This document shows, piece after piece, positions 34,689-43,374 of a stretch of 64,000 nt of DNA. This DNA comes from Hahnella lacustris (lineage in GTDB: Bacteria > Pseudomonadota > Gammaproteobacteria > Burkholderiales > Burkholderiaceae_A), in the NCBI GenBank assembly GCA_965194655.1, contig OZ239148.1:1054001-1118000 (forward strand), in the 5' to 3' direction. The position numbers and the translations under genes were made by a program. The notes beneath the pieces were generated by a model. It saw nothing but the letters and a program-made list of their open reading frames with translations, did no database searches and was not told where the DNA came from. The number at the start of each line of letters is the position of its first letter. Positions within the stretch are counted from its first letter, which is position 1.

Positions 34689-34721
34689 CCCCTAAGATGT
34701 AAAAAATATGTCGGTTAGGGG
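34689..34721. promoter_or_regulatory. inverted repeat between ppsA and ppsR (candidate operator)
   Basis: CCCCTAA (34689-34695) and TTAGGGG (34715-34721) are perfect inverted 7-bp arms around a 19-bp A/T-rich centre containing GTAAAAAATATG. The whole ppsA-ppsR gap is only 48 bp, so both divergent promoters must overlap it. It could bind a dimeric regulator or form a hairpin in either leader. No factor can be named. Confidence 0.4.
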
Positions 34722-34729
34722 GATTTTAA

Positions 34730-35560
34730 ATGACCCAGCAGGTTCAGGCGGCTGGACGGACGGCCTTCTTTGTCTCAGATGGGACCGGAATCACGGCTGA
34801 GACGCTCGCTTCGTCCATTCTCGCCCAGTTTGACCAGCTTAAATTCAAGCCCCGCAGGCTCCCGTTCATTGATTCCGTTGACAAGGCCGATCAGGCTGCG
34901 CTCGTCATTGCACAGCAGGGGGAGGAAGACGGGCGAAAGCCCATCGTCTTCTCAACTCTCGTAAACCCCGCCATCTCCGAGCGCATCAAGCAGGCCGATG
35001 CCCTGCATCTGGACCTCTTCCAGACCTTCGTGGTGCCACTGGAGGCTGAGCTTGGGGTGAAGTCGAGCCACACCATTGGCCGGTTTCATCATGCAACCGA
35101 TTCTGATGCCTATAAGAACCGAATCGAGGCCATCAACTTCTCGCTGGCCCATGACGATGGCCAATCTTCCCGAAACCTCGATCAGGCCGAGGTGATCCTG
35201 CTGGGGGTCTCGCGGAGCGGCAAGACCCCGACCAGCCTTTATCTGTCGATGCAATACGGCATCAAAGTGGCTAACTACCCCTTGATTCCGGACGATTTCG
35301 AGAGAAACGCCCTTCCTGCTGCGATCACGCCCTACCTTCGCAAGTGTTTCGGGCTCACCATTGACCCCATGCGACTCTCCGACATACGCAATGAGCGCCG
35401 GCCCGGGTCGAAGTACGCTGCGCTAGAAAACTGCCGATACGAGGTGGATGCAGCCGAGCGCATGATGAAGCGCGAAGCCATCCCCTGGCTCTCCACCACA
35501 ACCAAGTCGATCGAAGAAATCGCGACCACCATTCTTTCCAGCCTGGCGCTGGGGCGTTAG
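34730..35560 (+). CDS. ppsR: PEP synthase regulatory protein (DUF299 kinase/pyrophosphorylase)
   Basis: Bifunctional ADP-dependent kinase and phosphate-dependent phosphorylase that inactivates and reactivates PEP synthase. The N-terminal AFFVSDGTGITAETLASSIL is the DUF299 signature, and the nucleotide-binding loop is GVSRSGKTPTSLYLSMQYG. The protein has 276 residues. AGGGGG ahead of the ATG gives a ribosome-binding site within the right arm of the inverted repeat. Pairing with divergent ppsA supports the PpsR assignment over the Gram-positive PPDK-regulator type. It is convergent with trmH, with 10 bp between stops. Confidence 0.95.
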   Translation: MTQQVQAAGRTAFFVSDGTGITAETLASSILAQFDQLKFKPRRLPFIDSVDKADQAALVIAQQGEEDGRKPIVFSTLVNPAISERIKQADALHLDLFQTFVVPLEAELGVKSSHTIGRFHHATDSDAYKNRIEAINFSLAHDDGQSSRNLDQAEVILLGVSRSGKTPTSLYLSMQYGIKVANYPLIPDDFERNALPAAITPYLRKCFGLTIDPMRLSDIRNERRPGSKYAALENCRYEVDAAERMMKREAIPWLSTTTKSIEEIATTILSSLALGR

Positions 35561-35570
35561 CGTCTCGACC

Positions 35571-36458
35571 TCAGGCTTGGCGCTCGGCAAGGGACCGATG
35601 CCGAGCGCGCTCGAAGAGGCAAACCCCAGCCGCGACCGTCACATTGAGAGACTCAAGTCCCTCAGCCTGCGGAATGGAAAGGCCCACATAGCGCCCTGAG
35701 TCCATCCAAGCCGGATCCAGCCCTGCCCCCTCCTGACCGAGGACCCAGGCCACACCCTGGGGATCACTCAGGGTATGACTCTCCCAGAGCGATTGAGTCT
35801 GAGGGACATGAGGAGCCAGAGTCAGTAGGGTCCGTACCGAACGGTCATCCGCCCATGCACGCCAGTCTGAGCGCGCAACGCCCTCCCAAACGGGCAGCAG
35901 GAATTGCGCCCCCATTCCGGCGCGCAGAGCCTTGGGAGAAAAAGCCTCCGTCGTCCCCTTCAGCAGCACCGCTCCAGCAACACCGGCGGCTACGGCGGTG
36001 CGCAGCAGATTGCCCACATTCCCAGGGTCCTGCAGTCCGTCGAGCACCACCCAGTCCTGCCATGCACGCGCCCCCGACAAGACAAACTCAACGGAGTGAG
36101 CAGGCTCGGGCCTCGACATCACCAGCGCAACCCCCTGGGACTGCTCAACCTGGGACAGGCGAGCCCAGACCCGATGGGAGACCATCGCCTGATGCACCCC
36201 CAGGGCTTGCGCCCTCCGGATCAGGTCATGAATCTCTGGCCGCTCGGCGGCATCATCCTGCTCCGTGACGAGCAGGACAGCCTGCATCTCCTCAGCTGTG
36301 CCCACAGCGCTTGATTTTGAGATCGAGCGAAGTCCCTCAGCCACCAAGCGAGCGCCTTCGAGCCATATCTCGCATGACTCCCGTCTTGCACGCGCAGACT
36401 CGGAGATTCGACGCCAATGCTGCACGCGCGGGTTGTGCTCTGATTCAATCCATTCCAT
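35571..36458 (-). CDS. TrmH/SpoU-family RNA 2'-O-methyltransferase
   Basis: SPOUT-class SAM-dependent RNA ribose methyltransferase, 295 residues. An N-terminal RNA-binding domain (residues 1-95) precedes the SpoU domain, whose three motifs are GLQDPGNVGNLLRTAVAAG, ALRAGMGAQFLLPVW and ESLNVTVAAGVCLFERAR. It most resembles the RNA methyltransferases encoded behind rnhB in betaproteobacteria. Whether the target is rRNA or tRNA cannot be decided. It begins 11 bp after the rnhB stop and is the last gene of the minus-strand block that starts at rpsB. Confidence 0.9.
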   Translation of the reverse strand: MEWIESEHNPRVQHWRRISESARARRESCEIWLEGARLVAEGLRSISKSSAVGTAEEMQAVLLVTEQDDAAERPEIHDLIRRAQALGVHQAMVSHRVWARLSQVEQSQGVALVMSRPEPAHSVEFVLSGARAWQDWVVLDGLQDPGNVGNLLRTAVAAGVAGAVLLKGTTEAFSPKALRAGMGAQFLLPVWEGVARSDWRAWADDRSVRTLLTLAPHVPQTQSLWESHTLSDPQGVAWVLGQEGAGLDPAWMDSGRYVGLSIPQAEGLESLNVTVAAGVCLFERARHRSLAERQA

Positions 36459-36469
36459 GGGTATCTGCC

Positions 36470-37054
36470 TTAGCCCTTGAGCAATTGAAAGCTGGTTCGA
36501 TGAACCGGGCTCGGTCCCAAGGCCCGAATGGCCGTGCGGTGAGCAGCAGTGGGATACCCAGCATGGCGCGCGAATCCGTAGCCGGGGTACAGACCATCGA
36601 GCCGGGCCATTTCGCGATCCCGCGCAGTCTTCGCCAGAATGGAGGCCGCAGAGATCTCTGGCAAGAGCGCATCGCCCCTAACGAGCGTCTGTGTGGGCCA
36701 TGGCCATTCGAGGGCCTTGAGGTGGCGCGCTGGGTGGACGGATCCGTCCACCATGACCTCTTCGACGGACCCAAGCTGCTGCACACACGCGTGGACGGCT
36801 CGATGCATGGCCATGAGCGAAGCCTGAAGAATGTTGTGTGCATCGATCTCTTCGACACTGGCCCAGCCCACTCCCCACGCGCGGGCTTCGGACTGGATGC
36901 GCCTCTCCAAGGCCTCTCGTCGTGACGCACTCAGACGCTTTGAATCTGCCAGCCCCCAGCCTGCGACATCCTTTGGTAGCGCAACTGCGGCGGCACAGAC
37001 TGGACCTGCCAATGGACCACGACCTGCCTCGTCCACGCCGATCAAGAGAGACAC
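36470..37054 (-). CDS. rnhB: ribonuclease HII
   Basis: Removes RNA from RNA-DNA hybrids and misincorporated ribonucleotides. The N-terminal GVDEAGRGPLAGPV supplies catalytic D8 and E9; later acidic residues lie in MVDGSVHPARHLK and AASILAKTARDREM. The GTG at 37054 is chosen because the conserved domain starts at residue 5, and it overlaps the lpxB stop by 13 bp. A longer reading from 37162 would extend across lpxB. The length is then 194 residues, in line with RnhB (about 198). Confidence 0.93.
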   Translation of the reverse strand: MSLLIGVDEAGRGPLAGPVCAAAVALPKDVAGWGLADSKRLSASRREALERRIQSEARAWGVGWASVEEIDAHNILQASLMAMHRAVHACVQQLGSVEEVMVDGSVHPARHLKALEWPWPTQTLVRGDALLPEISAASILAKTARDREMARLDGLYPGYGFARHAGYPTAAHRTAIRALGPSPVHRTSFQLLKG

Positions 37055-38199
37055 TCCTGGAGGACCTCGGCAACGCGATGCGCCGCATGCCTTCGCAGCT
37101 GCGTCAGCAAGCCGAGACAGGCCTCCCGGTATTGATCCGCGCGCTGCGGATGGTCCTCCCAAGCCCGCAAGGCCTTCTCGAGGCCAATCGGCTCACAGGC
37201 CTGCTGCAAGAGCTCAGGGACCCAGTCATGCTCTAAGAGCAGATTGGGAAGGCTCACCCGCGACACAATGGCTTTGCGGCGCATGAGCCGCTCCGTCAGC
37301 CAGGGAACCTGATAGGCCACCACCTGCGGGACTTGATAGAGGGCAGCCTCGAGTGTTGCCGTCCCACTGGCGACGAGCGCCAGATCTGCTGCTTCCAGGG
37401 CCAGATGCGAAGCCGGTCGATCTGGATGGGGGCTCTTCGGCCCCACCAGGTGCAGCCCCCGATCGAGGAGCGCTCGATATCCAGAGAGACGCTCGATTTG
37501 ATGACGCACGGTTGCCGACGGAACCGGCAGGAGAAGCTGATGGGAGCGTGCAAGGCGCAGGGCCGTCTGCATGAAGATCGGCCCAAGTCTTGAAATCTCT
37601 CCCTGGCGGGATCCGGGCATCAGAACCAGAACGGGGCGCGGGTCAGACACGGAAAGGCCCAGAAGCATCCTCGCGGCGGGCCGATCCAAGACGTTTGGCA
37701 CCAGGTCGGCTAAGGGATGCCCCACGTAATGCGCTTTCACGCGAGTGGGCGCATAGAGCGCAGGCTCATGGGGAAAGAGGCACAGCATGTGATCGACCGA
37801 GGCTGCAATGCCAGCGAGGCGCTCTGGGCGCCACGCCCAAATGCTGGGGCTCACCAGGTGAGCCGTTCGAATTCCGTGGGATCGCAGCCTGGATTCCAGG
37901 GCCAGATTGAAATCAGGCGCGTCCACTCCAAGAAAGAGATGCGGCGGATGAGCGGTCCATCGCTCGGCCAGCGTTCGACGCAGGCGAAGGAGGCCCGGAA
38001 GGCGCTGGATAACCTCCACGTAGCCTCTGACTGCAAGCTGTTCGGACGGCGCCCAACAGTCCATGCCCAGCGCCGCAAGTGGTGGACCTCCGACGCCCTC
38101 CATCTGAAGTTCAGGTACGGATGACCGAAGCTGGCTCACCGCATCTCGAACAATCAGATCGCCCGAGGCCTCTCCTGTGACGAGCCCAAGCCGTTTCAC
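37042..38199 (-). CDS. lpxB: lipid-A-disaccharide synthase
   Basis: GT-B glycosyltransferase (family GT19) joining UDP-2,3-diacylglucosamine and lipid X to make the lipid A disaccharide. Motifs visible are GLVTGEASGDLI at the N-terminus, GVDAPDFNLALESRL, KAHYVGHPLAD, LVLMPGSRQGEI and ALVASGTATLEAALYQVPQVV. At 385 residues it is full length. It lies in the fabZ-lpxA-lpxB order conserved across proteobacteria, 4 bp after lpxA, and its 3' end overlaps rnhB. Confidence 0.96.
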   Translation of the reverse strand: MKRLGLVTGEASGDLIVRDAVSQLRSSVPELQMEGVGGPPLAALGMDCWAPSEQLAVRGYVEVIQRLPGLLRLRRTLAERWTAHPPHLFLGVDAPDFNLALESRLRSHGIRTAHLVSPSIWAWRPERLAGIAASVDHMLCLFPHEPALYAPTRVKAHYVGHPLADLVPNVLDRPAARMLLGLSVSDPRPVLVLMPGSRQGEISRLGPIFMQTALRLARSHQLLLPVPSATVRHQIERLSGYRALLDRGLHLVGPKSPHPDRPASHLALEAADLALVASGTATLEAALYQVPQVVAYQVPWLTERLMRRKAIVSRVSLPNLLLEHDWVPELLQQACEPIGLEKALRAWEDHPQRADQYREACLGLLTQLRRHAAHRVAEVLQECLS

Positions 38200-38203
38200 A
38201 CTG

Positions 38204-38980
38204 CTAACGAATGATGCCGCGACCAGGCATCGAGAGGAATTGATGCAAAAGCGCCAGAGAGGGACGCGTGGCAGCCTCTGCTGAGAGTGCCAGCAAGGCC
38301 TCTGCGAGTGTGCTCCCCGATTTGTAGACCGCTTTGTAGACCCGTCTCAAGGCCTGGATGTCCTCGTCAGAAAAGCCCCGACGCTTGAGGCCCTCGACAT
38401 TGATGCCATGGGGGCTGGCCGGATTGCCTGTCGCCATTACATAGGGTGGGAGGTCTTGTATGAGGGTGGTTCCGGCGCCCGTCATGGCGTGTGCGCCGAC
38501 GCGAACAAACTGATGTACCCCTGTAATCCCTCCCAGAATGGCCCAGTCTCCTACCTGCACATGACCGGCCAGCTGGACGGCATTGGCCATGATGGTGTGG
38601 GACCCCACCTGGCAGTCATGGGCAATATGCACATAGGCCATGATCCAGTTGTCGCTTCCCACCTGAGTCACACCAGCATCCTGCACCGTCCCGACATTGA
38701 CTGTGCAGCATTCTCGAAAGGTGTTTCGATCGCCAATCAACAGACGGGTGGGCTCGCCTTTGTATTTCTTGTCCTGAGGCGGCCCTCCAATCACACAATG
38801 GGAGTGAATGATGTTTTCCTGGCCCATTTGTGTGTGGCCAAGCACCTGAGCATAGGGGTGGACCACACACCCAGCGCCCATAGTGACGTGCGGCCCAACG
38901 ATGGCGAAAGGCCCAATCTCGACCTGGTCGTGGAGCTGCGCTGCCGGGTCTACTAGGGCCGTGGCATGTACCTTAGGCAC
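38204..38980 (-). CDS. lpxA: UDP-N-acetylglucosamine acyltransferase
   Basis: First enzyme of lipid A synthesis; transfers the 3-hydroxyacyl chain to UDP-GlcNAc. A left-handed beta-helix of hexapeptide repeats (IGPFAIVGPHVTMGAGCVV and on) carries HIAHDCQVGSHTIM with the catalytic His. QDKKYKGE and the C-terminal helical domain (RRGFSDEDIQALRRVYKAVY) follow. The GTG at 38980 gives 258 residues, close to the 262 of E. coli, and overlaps the fabZ stop by 8 bp. GTGs at 38995 and 39004 are possible alternatives. Confidence 0.95.
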   Translation of the reverse strand: MPKVHATALVDPAAQLHDQVEIGPFAIVGPHVTMGAGCVVHPYAQVLGHTQMGQENIIHSHCVIGGPPQDKKYKGEPTRLLIGDRNTFRECCTVNVGTVQDAGVTQVGSDNWIMAYVHIAHDCQVGSHTIMANAVQLAGHVQVGDWAILGGITGVHQFVRVGAHAMTGAGTTLIQDLPPYVMATGNPASPHGINVEGLKRRGFSDEDIQALRRVYKAVYKSGSTLAEALLALSAEAATRPSLALLHQFLSMPGRGIIR

Positions 38981-39440
38981 TCTTGGGAACCTCACGCAGG
39001 GCACACATCAGGTCTGCCTCAGCGGCCAACTGGCCGTCGACCATGGCCTTGGTCTTGTACTTCCATATGCCTCGCGCGTGACGCTCGATGCTGACCTCGA
39101 GCATGAGCACATCACCTGGCACCACAGGCCGCTTGAAACGACAGTTGTCGATCCCGGCAAAGAAATAAATCTGGCCCTCTTGGGCCTGACTCTGAATGGT
39201 CTTGAACGATAAAATGCCGGCCGCTTGCGCCAGCGCCTCAATGATGAGCACTCCGGGCATCACCGAGTAGTTGGGGAAGTGGCCAGTAAAAAAGGGCTCG
39301 TTGATGCTGACATTCTTTTGAGCCAACAGGCGCTCTCCTGGCACCACCTCAAGCACACGATCCACCAGTAAAAAGGGATATCGGTGTGGAAGCGTGTCCA
39401 TGATGGCTTGAATGTCGAGCGCGGGGATGGAGGCAGTCAT
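38973..39440 (-). CDS. fabZ: 3-hydroxyacyl-ACP dehydratase FabZ
   Basis: Hotdog-fold dehydratase of fatty acid elongation; competes with LpxA/LpxD for 3-hydroxyacyl-ACP. Motifs: LPHRYPFLLVDRV at the N-terminus; GHFPNYSVMPGVLIIEALAQ with the catalytic His and Glu; then GIDNCRFKRPVVPGD. It has 155 residues. It sits between lpxD and lpxA, where co-expression balances phospholipid and lipid A flux. The gap to lpxD is 25 bp. Confidence 0.96.
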   Translation of the reverse strand: MTASIPALDIQAIMDTLPHRYPFLLVDRVLEVVPGERLLAQKNVSINEPFFTGHFPNYSVMPGVLIIEALAQAAGILSFKTIQSQAQEGQIYFFAGIDNCRFKRPVVPGDVLMLEVSIERHARGIWKYKTKAMVDGQLAAEADLMCALREVPKSA

Positions 39441-39465
39441 AGTCTGTGGTCGAGGGTTGGCAAGG

Positions 39466-40479
39466 CTAGGATTTTGACAGGCGACGCACGCGTGCAGCGC
39501 TGCGTTGCCACTCTTTTTCAGGCTGAAGGGGATAGAAGCCCACGTACTTTCCAGGCTCGGTGATGGAGGACATCACAAGGCTCATGGGACCAATGACGGT
39601 TCCGTCGGCCACCTCCAGGTGACCCAACACGCCAGCTGCACCCCCAATCTGGCAGAAGGCACCGATGCGAGCGCTTCCCGCGATCCCCACACACGCCGCA
39701 ATGGCGGTGTGGTCGCCTATCACGACGTTGTGGGCGATCTGGATCTGATTGTCGAGCTTGACGCCATGCCCAATCCGGGTGGCCGTCAAGGCGCCGCGGT
39801 CAATGGTGGTATTCGCGCCAATCTCGACATCGTCTCCAATCAGCAAGCCACCCGTCTGAGGAATTTTGACCCAGTGACGATCCGCTGTGGGGGCGAAGCC
39901 AAACCCATCAGAGCCAAGAACCGCGCCTGGGTGCACGACGGCACGGGCCCCAATTTGAACCCCATGACACACCGTGACTCGGGCGGCCAACTGGCTGTCT
40001 GTGCCAATACAGGCCCCCTCACCCACCACCACGTAGGGGCCAAGATCGCTGCCGCTTCCGATGGTCACATGGGCCTCAATCACCACGCCGGGGCCTATGC
40101 GGACCGCTTCTCCAATCTGGGCGCTTGGGTGGACAACAGCTGAGGGATGGATGGTGGTCACCGATGTCTCTTGCCCACGCTGATGACGCGCCAAAAAACC
40201 CGCCGCCTGCGCGAAGAAGAGATAAGGGTTTTCTGAGAGAACGCGCGCTGAAAACCGCTGGGCCCGAGGCGCATGCTCAGGACGAACCACCACGGCGCCC
40301 GCAGTCGTCTGCTCTAGTTCAGGCAGATAACGCTCGTGGGCCACAAAAGCCACATCCTGGTCGCAGGCAGAGCCCAACGGCGCAAAGCGCCGGAGGACAA
40401 AGGTCTCATCGCCCTCAAACCGGGCTCCAAACTGCAGAGCCACCTCTGAGAGCAGCAGACTATTTGGCTGCTGGCCCAT
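39466..40479 (-). CDS. lpxD: UDP-3-O-(3-hydroxyacyl)glucosamine N-acyltransferase
   Basis: Third lipid A enzyme, adding the N-linked 3-hydroxyacyl chain. The N-terminal uridine-binding domain (residues 1-100) is followed by a beta-helix of hexapeptide repeats (IHPSAVVHPSAQIGEAVRIG and on). The catalytic His is in LDNQIQIAHNVVIGDH. Near the C-terminus EKEWQRSAARVRRL forms the terminal helix. The length is 337 residues. The ATG at 40479 lies 20 bp inside the skp 3' end, so translation is probably coupled. Confidence 0.95.
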   Translation of the reverse strand: MGQQPNSLLLSEVALQFGARFEGDETFVLRRFAPLGSACDQDVAFVAHERYLPELEQTTAGAVVVRPEHAPRAQRFSARVLSENPYLFFAQAAGFLARHQRGQETSVTTIHPSAVVHPSAQIGEAVRIGPGVVIEAHVTIGSGSDLGPYVVVGEGACIGTDSQLAARVTVCHGVQIGARAVVHPGAVLGSDGFGFAPTADRHWVKIPQTGGLLIGDDVEIGANTTIDRGALTATRIGHGVKLDNQIQIAHNVVIGDHTAIAACVGIAGSARIGAFCQIGGAAGVLGHLEVADGTVIGPMSLVMSSITEPGKYVGFYPLQPEKEWQRSAARVRRLSKS

Positions 40480-40984
40480 TCAAAGCACGAATCACTTTAT
40501 CGGTGATGTCGATGCGAGGGGAGGCAAAGACGGCCTCCTGAAAAATGAGGTCGTACTTTTCGGCCTCGGCAATCTGACGAATGGCCTTGTTTGCGCGTTC
40601 AACCACCGCAGCAAGCTCCTCGTTGCGACGCTGATTGAGGTCCTCACGGAACTCACGTTGACGGCGCTGAAGATCGCGTTCCATGTCGGCAATCTCGCGT
40701 TGACGCTTCGCACGCTCGGATTCGGCCATGGTCGGGGCATCACGCTCCAGCTTCTCAGACAGGCCGCGAAGGCGAGCCACCAGTTCCTGGAGTTCTTTCT
40801 CCTTTGAGGCAAACTCCGTTTCCAGCTTTTTCTGAGCAGCCTTCGCAGGCACCGAATCCCGCAGCACACGGTCGGTGCTCACGAATCCGACCTTGGCATC
40901 TGCAGCGGTCGCTGGCATGGCAGCCAGCACGAGTCCGGTCGAGGCCACGAGGATCAGAGAACGAAGGGGAGGAAGGCATGTCAT
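40460..40984 (-). CDS. skp: OmpH/Skp-family periplasmic chaperone
   Basis: Trimeric holdase that keeps unfolded outer-membrane proteins soluble on their way to BAM. A Sec signal peptide (LRSLILVASTGLVLAAMPATA) is cleaved near residue 27. The mature part starts AKVGFVSTDRVLRDS and forms long charged helices (KELQELVARLRGLSEKLE). It then returns with AEKYDLIFQEAVFASPRIDIT, the conserved OmpH/Skp C-terminal strand. Length is 174 residues. It lies between bamA and lpxD, the classic order. Confidence 0.94.
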   Translation of the reverse strand: MTCLPPLRSLILVASTGLVLAAMPATAADAKVGFVSTDRVLRDSVPAKAAQKKLETEFASKEKELQELVARLRGLSEKLERDAPTMAESERAKRQREIADMERDLQRRQREFREDLNQRRNEELAAVVERANKAIRQIAEAEKYDLIFQEAVFASPRIDITDKVIRALNGPAAK

Positions 40985-41033
40985 GGTTCTAGAGTCCTTG
41001 AATTAAACGATCAGAAAGAGTGTCTCACAGGCC

Positions 41034-43370
41034 TTAAAAGCCGTTGGTGATCTGGAATTGAAACCGTTGGATGGTGTCGGTGGGCTTCTTCTTGAGCGGC
41101 GCGCCGAAACTCAGCTTCAGCGGACCCACAGGGGAACGCCAAGTGAGGCCCAGTCCCGCGGAGGCACGGAGGTCATCGAAAGAGGCCTTATCGTCCTCAC
41201 CCCAGACACTTCCCACATCAAGATAGGCAAACACACGAATCGACTTGTCGTTGGACATGCCTGGCAGTGGAGAGAGCAGTTCGTTGTTGAGGGTAAAGCG
41301 ACGATTGCCCCCCACGGCACTTCCGAGCTCATCGCGAGGGCCAATGCCACTGGACTGGAAGGCGCGCACCGAGCCAATACCACCCGCATAAAAGTTCTTA
41401 ATGACCGGGTAATTCTGGCCGCCCAGTCCGAATCCAAAAGAGGTCTCGAGGTTGGTCGCGTAGGTAATGGTTTTGGTGACGGGCAGGAACCACTGCAGTC
41501 CATAACTGCCCTTCACATACTCCAGATCGCCCAGTGGAGTGGCGAGCTCCAGGTTTGCGTACTGGTAGTGACCGCGCGTGGGCGCGAGTCCGGAGTCACG
41601 TGTGTCGCGAGACCATCCAGCCGTGAGGGAGACCGTATTGGCCTCATTTCCGTAGGCCTCGATGAAGGAGCTCCAATTCGCCGACAGCTGCCCCTCGACC
41701 TTGGTGTGCTCTGCAACTGCGCCAAAGAAGACCCGATCGTCCTCGGTGTAAGGAACACCAAATCGAACGCCAAATCCTGTGGACTGGAGCTTGTAATCGG
41801 CCAAGGCAGTGAGCTCATCTGCATTGAAGGTTCGGGTGTACAGGTCGATCGATCGCGAGACCCCCTCGTCTGTGTAGTAGGGGTCGCCATAGCTCACCGA
41901 AAAGACGCGGCTGACACGGCTGGTATTGACCTCGAGGGAAAGGCTGGTGCCCGAACCCAGGAAGTTCTGTTGGCTAAAGGAGCCTGAAAAGACCAGCTTC
42001 TCTGTGCTCGAAAATCCTGCGCCAAAGGTGAAGCTGCCCAAGGGAAGCTCCTCAACCTTGACATTGACATCGACCTGATCGCCTGCACCAGCAACCTGTT
42101 CGGTATCGAGCTCGACGTTCTTGAAGTAGCCCAGTCGGTCGATGCGGTTTCGAGAATTCTTCAGGCGTTCACCGTCGTACCAGGAGGACTCCATTTGACG
42201 CATTTCACGCCGAATGACCTCGTCCCGCGTCTTGGCGTTCCCCGAGATATTGATGCGGCGAACATAGACCCGACGACCCGGATCCACCTGCAGCAGGAAG
42301 TCTGCTGTCTTGGTCTCCCGATTCAACTGAGGAACTGGAGAGACATTGGCAAACGCATAGCCAAGGTCACCCAACCGGTCTGTCATGCGTTTGGTGAGTT
42401 CCAGCATCTGCTCGTTGACATAGATCTCACCCTTCTTGAGCTTGATCATGTTCTTGAAGGCTTGGTCTTGGCCCAGCATGTCACCCGTCAGCGAGATCTC
42501 GCCGAGACGGTAAGGGTCGCCCTCTTGAACCACCAGGGTGATGGTGACTTCCTTACGATCCGGCGAGAGTGAAACCAGGCTCGAATCGATGTTGAACTCG
42601 AGGTATCCGCGGTTGAGGTAGAACGCACGGAGGGCCTCCAGGTCGGCCGAGAGCTTCTGGCGAGAATACTGGTCAGACTTGGTGTACCAGCTCAACCAAT
42701 TCGATGGCGTGAGTTGGAACTCTTTGAGCAGTTCACTCTGGGCAAAGCGCTTTGCACCAACAATGCGAATCTCACGAATGCGGGCGTCCTCGCCCTCGTC
42801 GATCACAATCGAGAGAGCGACCCGGTTGCGCTCGAGAGGCGTTGTGGTGGTTTGAACTTGTACGTCGTACTTTCCTCGACCCAGATACTGACGCTTGATC
42901 TCTTGCTCGGCGCGCTCCAGAACGGCTCGATCGAAGATACGAGCTTCGGCAATACCCGAGTCGGAGAGCGCCTTCTTGAGCGTCTCGGCATCAAACTCCT
43001 TCGCTCCGCTCACCTCCAGAGCCCCAATGGCTGGCCGCTCCTCCACGATGACCACGAGGACCTGTCCCTCGAGAGCCACCTGAACGTCTTTGAAGAATCC
43101 GGTGGCATAGAGTGCTCGAACCGCTGCGGCGATGCTGTCCTGGCTCACCCGATCACCCACCTTCACAGGTAGATAGGAGAAGACGGTACCTGGCTCAATA
43201 CGCGAGAGCCCCTCAACGCGGACATCTTTGAGCGTCACGCCATCCGACGAGGCGGCAGCAGGAGCCACCACGCTGGGCGCGGGGAGCTGGACCTGAGCCT
43301 GTGCAGTAGGAGTGGAGAAGAGCGCGGCAATGGCCAGCGGAAGGGAACTGCGAAGCAACAGAGTGGACAT
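41034..43370 (-). CDS. bamA: outer membrane protein assembly factor BamA
   Basis: Central beta-barrel (Omp85) subunit of the BAM machine. The ATG at 43370 gives 778 residues with a signal peptide (LPLAIAALFSTPTAQA). Five POTRA domains follow, the first beginning TLKDVRVEGLSRIEPGTVF. The C-terminal 16-strand barrel ends in the outer-membrane signal FQFQITNGF with a terminal Phe. The barrel motif ESSG-like conserved VRAFQSSGIGPRD marks the L6 VRGF-type loop, here VRAF. The longer reading from 43442 would overlap rseP. It starts 4 bp after the rseP stop. Confidence 0.96.
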   Translation of the reverse strand: MSTLLLRSSLPLAIAALFSTPTAQAQVQLPAPSVVAPAAASSDGVTLKDVRVEGLSRIEPGTVFSYLPVKVGDRVSQDSIAAAVRALYATGFFKDVQVALEGQVLVVIVEERPAIGALEVSGAKEFDAETLKKALSDSGIAEARIFDRAVLERAEQEIKRQYLGRGKYDVQVQTTTTPLERNRVALSIVIDEGEDARIREIRIVGAKRFAQSELLKEFQLTPSNWLSWYTKSDQYSRQKLSADLEALRAFYLNRGYLEFNIDSSLVSLSPDRKEVTITLVVQEGDPYRLGEISLTGDMLGQDQAFKNMIKLKKGEIYVNEQMLELTKRMTDRLGDLGYAFANVSPVPQLNRETKTADFLLQVDPGRRVYVRRINISGNAKTRDEVIRREMRQMESSWYDGERLKNSRNRIDRLGYFKNVELDTEQVAGAGDQVDVNVKVEELPLGSFTFGAGFSSTEKLVFSGSFSQQNFLGSGTSLSLEVNTSRVSRVFSVSYGDPYYTDEGVSRSIDLYTRTFNADELTALADYKLQSTGFGVRFGVPYTEDDRVFFGAVAEHTKVEGQLSANWSSFIEAYGNEANTVSLTAGWSRDTRDSGLAPTRGHYQYANLELATPLGDLEYVKGSYGLQWFLPVTKTITYATNLETSFGFGLGGQNYPVIKNFYAGGIGSVRAFQSSGIGPRDELGSAVGGNRRFTLNNELLSPLPGMSNDKSIRVFAYLDVGSVWGEDDKASFDDLRASAGLGLTWRSPVGPLKLSFGAPLKKKPTDTIQRFQFQITNGF

Positions 43371-43374
43371 GAGC

